Positions 27,663 through 34,013 of a DNA stretch of 64,000 bases are shown in pieces. Location: the NCBI RefSeq assembly GCF_009193325.2, contig NZ_CP059856.1, positions 1,364,001 to 1,428,000 on the forward strand, given 5' to 3'. The translations under genes and the position numbers were made by a program. The DNA is from Bacteroides zhangwenhongii (GTDB lineage Bacteria; Bacteroidota; Bacteroidia; Bacteroidales; Bacteroidaceae). The notes under the pieces were generated by a model. It had not been told where the DNA came from and made no database searches. It saw nothing but the letters and a program-made list of their open reading frames with translations. Each line of letters begins with the position of its first letter. Position 1 is the stretch's first letter.

Positions 27663-27797
27663 CTTGAATTTGCCTATCGTATCTTTAGTGAACCTAAGAA
27701 ACAGTTGAAACGTTGCGCCTGGATTGTGTATACGCTTCCCGGATTGTTGTATCGGGAATGGAGAAAAAAGAAACTTGCTACCAATTTCATTCGATAA
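27633..27797 (+). pseudogene. 3' remnant of a WecG/TagA/CpsF-type glycosyltransferase gene
   Basis: About 54 codons resemble the C-terminal tail of this glycosyltransferase family: [18 protein letters not shown], then [20 protein letters not shown], then YREWRKKK. Compare the family's RAPKWMQKLGLEWLYRL and EP..W.RYL patterns. No start codon or catalytic domain remains; upstream in the same frame is antisense of the fabH remnant. Such enzymes add a sugar to lipid carriers in capsule or teichoic-acid synthesis. Judged by eye, so the family call needs a profile search. Confidence 0.65.
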
Positions 27798-28475
27798 TCA
27801 CCCAACACCCTGATTTATTACTCCCTTCACGCCTTATATAACCAGCGTCACGAAGTTCCTTGATGATTTTTTAAAGCATTCAGAATCTCTTGCAGCATAA
27901 AGTCAATGAAAGGTCCGGAATTGGCTGCTGCTGTACTAGCTTGAATAGCGTTATAATAAGCCTCTTGGTTGGCATACACCATATTTTCCACAGGGAGATG
28001 TTCAATCAAATTCATAATGGAATACACAACTGCGAATGAGCAAATGATCTTTTGCCTCTTTAAGCCATTCGAACAAATTGATTATCAATTCCGGAACTCT
28101 ATTGGCAGGAGGCGCCATATGGACCAATCCTTTTTCAGAGAATACACCAACGCCACCATGTCGGAATCTGCCTGCATCATCGGTAAGCGCCATCATCATC
28201 GTACCATGTGCTTTTAATAAATCGTCTACACTGAATGGATTCAAGCTGCTATATAACTCATACGTCTTTATCGCATTCTTTACCTCTTGAATCTGGCGTA
28301 GTGGCGCTATAACAGTCTTGCCTTCTATGATATCCTTCACTTCATCTTCGGATAAAGTATTTCCTTCTATGGCCAACGAACTGTGAATTGTTCTTATCCG
28401 ATTAGCTTTTCGCAATTTCATCGCATCACTCTGTTCCAGACGGATGGCATAACGTTCTATCTGTCCGGATATTTC
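27787..28475 (-). pseudogene. Fic-family gene, broken by internal deletions
   Basis: The N-terminal part (about 28475 to 28002) encodes IRTIHSSLAIEGNTLSEDEV, with the Fic inhibitory SxxxEG motif, and runs to VFHYEF, where the catalytic HPFxxGNGR should follow. Instead the frame stops. A shifted frame resumes with EHLPVENMVYANQEAYY (typical Fic sequence beyond the active site) to LKNHQG, and a third frame gives IKELRDAGYIRREGSNKSGC, the Fic winged-helix tail, ending at 27787. So the catalytic loop and a linker have been deleted. The 5' end runs into the amidase tail, without its own start. Intact relatives AMPylate proteins, often as toxins. Confidence 0.82.
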
Positions 28476-28933
28476 TGCAAATCCTCATACTCTTTCCTCG
28501 CATCGAAGCATGGGCACGCTTTATGAACATTCGCGCTCAACTGATAATGCCCTACAATCTTAGCTTCGGGATACAGTCTTTTCAACTCACCCAATACCCG
28601 GCGGAGCGTTTCTTTTTGCGAAGCGGTTCTGGTATCCGCCGGCTTACCCAATTCATCCAGTCCACCTTCATAGCAAATCGATAAACTGTGCAGGTTGAAT
28701 CCGAGCGCGTGTGCGCCAATCTCACTCATCGGGCGGGTGTGGTGCAGCACGCCATCCTTCGTCACATAAAAATGATACCCGATACATTTGAAGCCACGTT
28801 TCAGATGGCATTGGAGCAACTGCTCCTCCGTGAAGGGAATATTCGCACGGGTAGCACTGCAATGCACAACGATATACAAAATGCTGCGCGGCACATATTC
28901 CTCCTTCAACGAGAACTCTTTCAACTCTTTCAT
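28457..28933 (-). CDS. N-acetylmuramoyl-L-alanine amidase (T7 lysozyme-like)
   Basis: A 158-residue amidase_2/PGRP-fold enzyme cutting the amide bond between muramic acid and the peptide stem. Likely zinc ligands: H24 (YIVVHCSAT), H129 (IVGHYQLS), and a cysteine in VHKACPCFDA (C140 or C142), the endolysin pattern. There is no signal peptide, so release would need a holin-like partner. Genes like this typically sit at the edges of Bacteroides polysaccharide loci beside a smalltalk protein, as here (13-bp gap). The 3' end overlaps the start of the Fic remnant. Confidence 0.92.
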   Translation of the reverse strand: MKELKEFSLKEEYVPRSILYIVVHCSATRANIPFTEEQLLQCHLKRGFKCIGYHFYVTKDGVLHHTRPMSEIGAHALGFNLHSLSICYEGGLDELGKPADTRTASQKETLRRVLGELKRLYPEAKIVGHYQLSANVHKACPCFDARKEYEDLQKYPDR

Positions 28934-28946
28934 TCGATCCGGCCGT

Positions 28947-29048
28947 TTAGATATGTCCCATACAAGACGTTACACCCAGAGCAGATACGATTGAAGTAGC
29001 TACTGTAATAATGATCTGTAAAATTTGTTTCCAAATAGACTTTTTCAT
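28947..29048 (-). CDS. Smalltalk protein (33 residues)
   Basis: MKKSIWKQILQIIITVATSI followed by VSALGVTSCMGHI, ending TAA at 28947. It is one hydrophobic helix after a basic start, matching the Bacteroidales 'smalltalk' family (which ends LGVTSC). It lies just upstream of the amidase on the same strand, and 43 bp downstream of the HU-like gene's stop. A single membrane segment next to an endolysin-type amidase is reminiscent of a holin, but no function is established. Confidence 0.88.
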   Translation of the reverse strand: MKKSIWKQILQIIITVATSIVSALGVTSCMGHI

Positions 29049-29091
29049 AATTCTTGAATTTTTAAATTAATACCACCAAACATCCTAGATT

Positions 29092-29598
29092 TTATTCTGC
29101 CGGATCCGGAGCTTCTCCATTATTGCCGTCATCCGGATTTCCACCGCCGCCGTTTCCATTATCCGGCTTCTCGTCCGGATCGGGAACAACCGCTTCATCG
29201 CTTTCCCCTTTCTTGACCAGCGTATACTTCATCGCCTTACACATATCCAGCAGCATATTGCCCGGACGGAAGCGGACACGCGAGGTCTTGATACAGGTAG
29301 CCGCCTTAAATTTCTCAGCCGTTTCCGTAGCATTGCCAGTGGCAATCGTTACACGGAAACTGCCCATATCGCCTAGAAGGACAATATTACCCAACGCCAA
29401 CTGATTCTTCATTTCCAACAAAAACTCCGTGATGCAACCTTTCAGTTCACCGATAGAATAGGAGGAACGCTCCGACACACGGCTGATTACCTCGTCCGTA
29501 TCCACTCTGCGGTTACTGCGTGCCATTGCATAAAACTTAGCTGCTTCTTGTGGTTTCAACGGATTCTTACGCTCTACCACTACATACTTTTGTGCCAT
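29092..29598 (-). CDS. HU-family DNA-binding protein with acidic Gly-rich tail
   Basis: A 168-residue protein. Residues 20-125 form an HU/IHF-like domain of the Bacteroidales type (RVDTDEVISRVSERSSYSIG ... LGNIVLLGDMGSFRVTIATGNAT). The C-terminal 35 residues are low-complexity (PDEKPDNGNGGGGNPDDGNN). It is not the chromosomal HU, which is about 90 residues. It heads a leftward group with smalltalk and the amidase. A -7 box and a 14-bp palindrome lie upstream. Confidence 0.9.
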   Translation of the reverse strand: MAQKYVVVERKNPLKPQEAAKFYAMARSNRRVDTDEVISRVSERSSYSIGELKGCITEFLLEMKNQLALGNIVLLGDMGSFRVTIATGNATETAEKFKAATCIKTSRVRFRPGNMLLDMCKAMKYTLVKKGESDEAVVPDPDEKPDNGNGGGGNPDDGNNGEAPDPAE

Positions 29599-29634
29599 AA
29601 ATTTAATTTTTTAATTGATAATTTTTAATTGTTC

Positions 29635-29659
29635 TGTAATCGATTACACTGCAAAGATA
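29635..29659 (-). promoter_or_regulatory. -7 box and palindromic site upstream of the HU-like gene
   Basis: Minus strand TATCTTTG at 29652-29659 is a full -7 match. TGTAATCGATTACA (29635-29648) is a perfect 14-bp palindrome lying just at the predicted transcript start. A repressor bound there would block the promoter. Whether it is an operator is inference. Confidence 0.5.
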
Positions 29660-29791
29660 CCACATCCGAAAGGGGGAGTGGACGACACCGAACGACACTG
29701 AACGATGGTTATTGTTTTTGACTAAACATTTGCTTCATTGCATAAAAAAGAGTACCTTTATAGCATTAACCAAAGAATAACTCAATAGAAA

Positions 29792-30055
29792 ATGGAAGAA
29801 GAAAAATTTCGTGTGAGATGTTACGATAAGAATGAGTTGGCGAAGATGTATTTCCCCAAGCTGAGCGATCATGTGTCTGTGGCGAAACTCCGCCGATGGA
29901 TGCGCAACTGTACCCCTCTGATGGAGGAACTCGCAACGGGAGATTTTCATCCCAAACTGAAAATGTTCAGCGCACGGGAAGTGCGCCTGATCGCGCGCTA
30001 TCTGGGAGAACCGGATGGATATGTACCGGCACAGGAACATCCGGACATCAATTGA
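29792..30055 (+). CDS. DUF4248 domain protein
   Basis: An 87-residue protein: FRVRCYDKNELAKMYFPKLSDHVSVAKLRRWMRNC, then FSAREVRLIARYLGEPDGY. This is the DUF4248 pattern: a short helix-turn-helix-like domain seen next to amidase/HU genes in Bacteroides accessory regions. Function unknown. Divergent from the HU-like gene (193-bp gap). Confidence 0.85.
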   Translation: MEEEKFRVRCYDKNELAKMYFPKLSDHVSVAKLRRWMRNCTPLMEELATGDFHPKLKMFSAREVRLIARYLGEPDGYVPAQEHPDIN

Positions 30056-30066
30056 CTGTATTTTCA

Positions 30067-30132
30067 GAACAAAACGACTGCTTCTTCCGGACAAGACAAC
30101 GGTACTTCCCGGACAATACGACCGCTCTTTTC
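30067..30132. repeat. Three tandem degenerate 22-bp repeats
   Basis: Units start at 30067 (GAACAAAACGACTG...), 30089 (GGACAAGACAACGG...) and 30111 (GGACAATACGACCG...), exactly 22 bp apart. Pairwise identity is 13-16 of 22, with a shared core G(G/A)ACAAnACnACnG. The period is not a multiple of three, so it is not coding. It lies between the 3' ends of a DUF4248 gene and a DnaB-like helicase gene, and the third unit runs into a hairpin. Confidence 0.6.
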
Positions 30133-30150
30133 ACTTGAAAGGAGCGGTCG
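30119..30150. terminator. Hairpin between DUF4248 and the DnaB-like gene
   Basis: CGACCGCTCTTTTCA pairs with TGAAAGGAGCGGTCG (15 bp, one G-U) around a 2-nt loop. A likely shared terminator for the two convergent genes, although the T-run is weak. The rest of 30151-30250 shows nothing clear. Confidence 0.65.
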
Positions 30151-30250
30151 ATTTGTTAGATAAATACGGTTGATTTCATGCAGGCAACCGCTCGATCAGA
30201 CACAAAGATACGGTCGTTTGCGCATAGTCGATTGCCCGGCTGGCTGACAC

Positions 30251-31630
30251 CTAACGGGTGGTATTTTTCTTCATCCATTCCAAGTCGGGCTCGTAATCCA
30301 CCAGCTTCGTCATACTCTTGTCGTGGCGGAAGTATATCTCACCGGTAGGTCCGTTACGATGTTTGGCAATATCGATTACTCCCAATCCTTCGGTCGGGTA
30401 ACCGCTCCTACGGTCTGTCTCACGACCGGACAGGCTGGGACGGGAAAGCATCAGTACGAGGTCGGCGTCCTGTTCGATAGCCCCGCTCTCACGAAGGTCG
30501 CTCAGAGCGGGACGACCGTCGGGATGTCCCTCCACGTTACGGTTCAACTGGCTGAGAAGTATCACGGGGATATGCAACTCCTTAGCTATCATTTTCGCTT
30601 TCCGGCTCGCTTGAGCCACCTCCTGTTCGCGGTTACGGTTGTGCTGGTCGCTCTTCATGTCGCAGAGTTGCAGATAGTCGATGAAAAGACAGTCGCAATC
30701 CCCCTTACTTTGCAGCAGTTTGGCGGACGTGCGGACATAATCCATGCTCACCGACGGATTATCGTCGATGTAAATAGGTAGGCGCGACAGCTCCGTCGAT
30801 GCCTCATGGACCTCCCGGAGTTCGGACGGAGTAAGCGCCCCGCTCAGCAAGTGGGCGGGAGAAACCTCTTTCGTAGCCGCCAGCAGCCAGCGGTCTCCCA
30901 AGCGTTCCCCTTGCATTTCGAGACTGTACACGGCAATGTGATAACCGGCGGAAGCGGCGGCACGTGCCAGATGTAGCGCAAAAGCCGTCTTTCCCACTGA
31001 CGGACGGGCGGCGATGACCACCAGATCACCTGGTTGCCAGCCGCACGTCAGGCGGTTCAGTTCGTTGAATCCCGTCGGCAAGCCGGTAACTCCGTTCTTG
31101 TTCGAGGCGACACGTGTCTCTATCAGTTCCACAGTATCCTCCATCAATTGCAGCATGGAGCGGAGATGTTCGGACATCCCGCATTCCTTTTCCAATTGGT
31201 CGAGAAGGGTATGCGCATCCGCCAGCGTGTCGGCTATGTCCGTTGTCTCGTCGGCAGCCTGTGCCAGCAGTTTATGGAATCCCAAGATCGCTTCACGGCG
31301 GATATACTTCTGTTGCAGGATACGGGCGTGATACTCCAGATGTGCGCTGGACGCTACGCGTGTGGTAATGCTTACCAGTGCATAAGGACCTCCGATGAAG
31401 TCGAGTTTGCCCCTTCGTGTGAGTTCTTCCTTTACGGTCATGAGGTCTATGACCTGCCCGGCACGGTACATACTCTGCAGGGCGGCATAGATTTCACGGT
31501 TCTTCTCGATGTAGAACACTTCCGGGCGCAATATTCCGGCAACCAATGTGATCGCCTTGCTCTCTATAAGGCAGGCGCCGAGTACGATTTCCTCGAGCTC
31601 GGCGTCCTGCGGGTTTACAATGTCATCCAT
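30251..31630 (-). CDS. DnaB-type replicative helicase (accessory copy)
   Basis: A 459-residue hexameric helicase. It has the DnaB N-terminal domain (PQDAELEEIVLGACLIES ... VSITTRVASSAHLEYHARILQQKYIRREAI) and a RecA-like C-terminal domain with Walker A ARPSVGKTAFALHLA (208-215 and on), then LFIDYLQL (Walker B) and SQLNR. The chromosomal DnaB of Bacteroides is somewhat longer and not usually next to such genes, so this is probably a second, element-borne copy. ATG at 31630; an upstream in-frame TTG would overlap the previous gene. It follows the winged-helix gene by 8 bp. Confidence 0.9.
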   Translation of the reverse strand: MDDIVNPQDAELEEIVLGACLIESKAITLVAGILRPEVFYIEKNREIYAALQSMYRAGQVIDLMTVKEELTRRGKLDFIGGPYALVSITTRVASSAHLEYHARILQQKYIRREAILGFHKLLAQAADETTDIADTLADAHTLLDQLEKECGMSEHLRSMLQLMEDTVELIETRVASNKNGVTGLPTGFNELNRLTCGWQPGDLVVIAARPSVGKTAFALHLARAAASAGYHIAVYSLEMQGERLGDRWLLAATKEVSPAHLLSGALTPSELREVHEASTELSRLPIYIDDNPSVSMDYVRTSAKLLQSKGDCDCLFIDYLQLCDMKSDQHNRNREQEVAQASRKAKMIAKELHIPVILLSQLNRNVEGHPDGRPALSDLRESGAIEQDADLVLMLSRPSLSGRETDRRSGYPTEGLGVIDIAKHRNGPTGEIYFRHDKSMTKLVDYEPDLEWMKKNTTR

Positions 31631-31638
31631 GAATCGTT

Positions 31639-32256
31639 TCAATAATCATATTCATCCAGAAACGCTTTGTCCGACAGATAAGTGCTTGCCTGCATACAGT
31701 ATTTCGTATCCGTCAGATGATCGTAATACTCGTCAATCTGCCGTATGCTCATACTACGTTCACGGGGAGAAAGTTTCTTCCATTCCCGTCTGGCACGGCC
31801 GATATTGACCCTTTGCTTCTGGGTTACCTCGTGATATTTCTCCCAGAAAACCTCGAAGGTGACACCACCTGTTTCTTCACGTGCCGCCTCACGGCGTCTC
31901 TGTCCGATCAGCAAGTCATAGTCGGGGATACGGATGTGCGTGATGTACGGATTGACCACTCTTTCAATAATCCCTTCTTCGTACATCCTATCGAAGAACC
32001 GGCGTGTGCGGCTGAGTTTCCATCCGAACACTTTCGCCCAGTGGGTGAGGGAGATCACCGATTCTCCCCTCCGGCATTCGAAGGTCTGACCATTGACGCG
32101 ACACGTCACAGTGCTGTAATTGACATGGGTTAATACCAAGATGAACGCTTCGAAACTGCCCGTTGCGTTTTTAGTCATCTTCATTTGTTCCTCGAATAAG
32201 ACTTTAGGGAAGAGGATGTAGCCCTTTTTCAGCATTTCTGCTATTGATTTGTTCAT
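31639..32256 (-). CDS. Winged-helix replication-like protein (possible helicase loader)
   Basis: A 205-residue protein. It opens with MNKSIAEMLKKGYILFPKVLF, has a winged-helix-like segment (LTHWAKVFGWKLSRTRRFFDRMYEEGIIERVVN, about 90-120), and a C-terminal part (VFWEKYHEVTQKQRVNIGRARREWKKLSPRERSMSIRQIDEYY). The order winged-helix protein then DnaB resembles phage and plasmid DnaD/DnaB replication modules, so a helicase loader role is plausible. No exact family was recognised. Its own -7 box lies at 32280-32287. Confidence 0.75.
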   Translation of the reverse strand: MNKSIAEMLKKGYILFPKVLFEEQMKMTKNATGSFEAFILVLTHVNYSTVTCRVNGQTFECRRGESVISLTHWAKVFGWKLSRTRRFFDRMYEEGIIERVVNPYITHIRIPDYDLLIGQRRREAAREETGGVTFEVFWEKYHEVTQKQRVNIGRARREWKKLSPRERSMSIRQIDEYYDHLTDTKYCMQASTYLSDKAFLDEYDY

Positions 32257-32279
32257 AACTGAATATTATTAATTCGGCT

Positions 32280-32306
32280 CAAAGGTATACCGGTTATTTG
32301 AACCGG
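32280..32306 (-). promoter_or_regulatory. -7 box and operator-like repeat for the winged-helix/DnaB pair
   Basis: Minus strand TACCTTTG at 32280-32287 is a full -7 match (leader about 20 nt). Directly upstream, CCGGTT-ATTTG-AACCGG (32290-32306) is an inverted repeat, and two more GGTTCA half-sites follow within 30 bp. This looks like a repressor-controlled promoter. The rest of the 286-bp gap to 32542 holds a GGCACCCC motif repeated three times and a CCGGA.GCA/TGCGTTCCGG hairpin, but no gene. Confidence 0.45.
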
Positions 32307-32542
32307 GCAATTTTGCGGTTCATTCCGGTTCAAAGTGATGTTTTCAGCTCACGCTCGGAGGGGCTTTAATGCCATACGCGGGAGGGGTTTTTGGGGCCAT
32401 ATTTAGCGGCACCCCTCGCGGCACCCCTTGAAAATCTCTCAAACGCCTTGTAGGAAGGGGAATCCGGACGCACGTTTTTTGCGTTCCGGCACCCCATCCG
32501 GCAACTAATATATATAATAAATAAAGAATGTATTAAAATACA

Positions 32543-32845
32543 TTATATCTTTTTCCTCATTTTGGGGATGGCAAGATAGGGATTTTCTTTAATCATTTCA
32601 TATACCAGCGCAGGCGTTCCCCAACATCTCACGATGGCGGCAATCTGTTGGGGAGTAAGTGTCTGGGTGTGCGGGGTAAATCCCGCTTCCGTCAGTTGTT
32701 GCGGCAATGCCGGGTGTTCTGTTATCGTCCGGCGAAAAGCTCGCACCGCTGAACTGTTGTACTGAAAGTTTGGAAAATAAGCGATTGCCACTTCGGACAA
32801 CGCATGGCAGCCGCAAAGCAGCCAGTCATAGGATTTAATTTTCAT
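32543..32845 (-). CDS. Second DUF4248-like protein
   Basis: A 100-residue protein: LSEVAIAYFPNFQYNSSAVRAFRRTITEHPALPQQL, then LTPQQIAAIVRCWGTPALVYEMI. It follows the DUF4248 pattern (A.aYFP ... R..i ... L..L ... lT..Q...I...G.P) and so is a divergent paralogue of the gene at 29792. It is on the same strand as the helicase pair. A -7 box (minus strand TACTTTTG, 32871-32878) precedes it. Confidence 0.75.
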   Translation of the reverse strand: MKIKSYDWLLCGCHALSEVAIAYFPNFQYNSSAVRAFRRTITEHPALPQQLTEAGFTPHTQTLTPQQIAAIVRCWGTPALVYEMIKENPYLAIPKMRKKI

Positions 32846-32870
32846 GTTTCTTTATTCATTTGTTACGGCG

Positions 32871-32878
32871 CAAAAGTA
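32871..32878 (-). promoter_or_regulatory. -7 box for the second DUF4248-like gene
   Basis: Minus strand TACTTTTG, full consensus, about 22-nt leader to the ATG at 32845. Confidence 0.5.
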
Positions 32879-32988
32879 TGCTTTCTCCGAATGATGGGAT
32901 AAACTGTTATTTTTATTGTCGGTAATTTCAATATGAAATTAGTTGGAAAATATTTAAATAAAAATCTAATTATTTAAACAATCTTCTC

Positions 32989-32996
32989 TATATTTG
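32989..32996 (+). promoter_or_regulatory. -7 box upstream of the coiled-coil gene
   Basis: TATATTTG, full consensus, about 80 bp before the ATG at 33079. The AT-rich stretch before it (32930-32988) shows no other feature. Confidence 0.45.
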
Positions 32997-33078
32997 CACT
33001 CGGTATTAGATTTTATATGGCATTTCTGTTCTCTTACAGACAGTAGTGCCCGGTTTAAATAAAAATAAAGGTATTAGG

Positions 33079-33483
33079 ATGTCGAAAATAATAAAAGAAG
33101 CACAAAAACATTTACAACAGAAAAGGGAAAAATATCATCGTCAGGAAGAGAAGATAGAGGAAATGAAATGTACAATGCAACATACGGAAAAGGAGATCAA
33201 GCAATTGGAATATGCGCTGGAAGTAATGGAAAGCGCGGAAAAGGCAGGTCGTAAGCGGAGAGTGATCGCTCATGATAAGATAAAGGAGTACTTTGCTTCT
33301 TTCAGCCGTTTCTTCGACTTTCTGCAGCACCGCTTGAATCTGTTCGTGCATTATGAGCTGGCGTGCGAGATTATCTTTGCGCGCTACCGGTTCCGAAGCA
33401 GGTCGCGCACTCCCGGAAGGGAATATCTCAGTTTCGCTACCGTACTGACTTATTTTAAAAATGAAAGGGGTATGGTGAGCTGA
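33079..33483 (+). CDS. Putative coiled-coil protein, unknown function
   Basis: 134 residues. The first 60 are highly charged and predicted coiled coil (MSKIIKEAQKHLQQKREKYH, then RQEEKIEEMKCTMQHTEKEI). The rest is rich in Phe and Arg and less protein-like. The ATG at 33079 follows an AGGTATTAGG leader. Doubt: over 33280-33480 the minus strand also reads as a natural-looking sequence (LARQLIMHEQIQAVLQKVEE), so the 3' half may belong to another or a broken gene. No family recognised. Confidence 0.45.
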   Translation: MSKIIKEAQKHLQQKREKYHRQEEKIEEMKCTMQHTEKEIKQLEYALEVMESAEKAGRKRRVIAHDKIKEYFASFSRFFDFLQHRLNLFVHYELACEIIFARYRFRSRSRTPGREYLSFATVLTYFKNERGMVS

Positions 33484-33570
33484 TAGTACGAATAAAATAG
33501 AAATCTAAAGATAAAAGCATGGAAAATAAATGTTTTAGGAACAGAAACGACTAAATTGATATTTTTTCCT

Positions 33571-33578
33571 TATTTTTG
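33571..33578 (+). promoter_or_regulatory. -7 box for the IbrA/IbrB-like operon
   Basis: TATTTTTG, full consensus, about 20 bp before the ATG at 33599. Confidence 0.45.
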
Positions 33579-33598
33579 TATGTCTATTATTGAATGAT

Positions 33599-34006
33599 AT
33601 GATACAGATAATACAATTAAAAGGAAAAGACAAACGTTTATATCGGCTGCTGGCACCTCTGGTTATGGATCCTGACGTGATACGTGCCAACAACAATTAC
33701 CCGTTCAAGACGAGTGAAGACTACGTCTGGTATATTGCGGTCGATGGAAAAGAAGTGAGGGGATTTATCCCGGTGGAACAGAAGAGCAAGAAAAAGGCTG
33801 TAATAAACAATTATTATATAGGAGCTGAAAATACGGAGCGGGAAGAGATCTTATCCGATCTGCTGCCTGCTATAATAAAAGATTTCGGCCCTGAGAGCTG
33901 GCTGCTTCATTCCATCACACTTGTACAAGACAAAGAAATATTCGAAAAGTTCGATTTTACATCCATGGATAAGAAATGGACACGTTACGTTAAAATGTAT
34001 AGATAG
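33599..34006 (+). CDS. GNAT-like small protein of the IbrA/IbrB-like operon
   Basis: 135 residues. The order of strands and helices (WYIAVDGKEVRGFIPVEQKS, KAVINNYYIG, then EREEILSDLLPAIIKDFG and a C-terminal strand) suggests a GNAT acetyltransferase fold, but the acetyl-CoA loop is not clear, so activity is uncertain. It is the first of three tightly packed genes: its stop is 7 bp before the IbrA-like ATG. The ATG at 33599 is preferred over the TTG nine bases upstream. Confidence 0.7.
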   Translation: MIQIIQLKGKDKRLYRLLAPLVMDPDVIRANNNYPFKTSEDYVWYIAVDGKEVRGFIPVEQKSKKKAVINNYYIGAENTEREEILSDLLPAIIKDFGPESWLLHSITLVQDKEIFEKFDFTSMDKKWTRYVKMYR

Positions 34007-34013
34007 GAGGCTT

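Noticed and set aside
28457..32845. Prophage remnant
   Set aside because: Amidase, HU-like and DnaB-like genes are present, but there are no structural, packaging or integrase genes; the set matches the accessory cassette found at polysaccharide loci.
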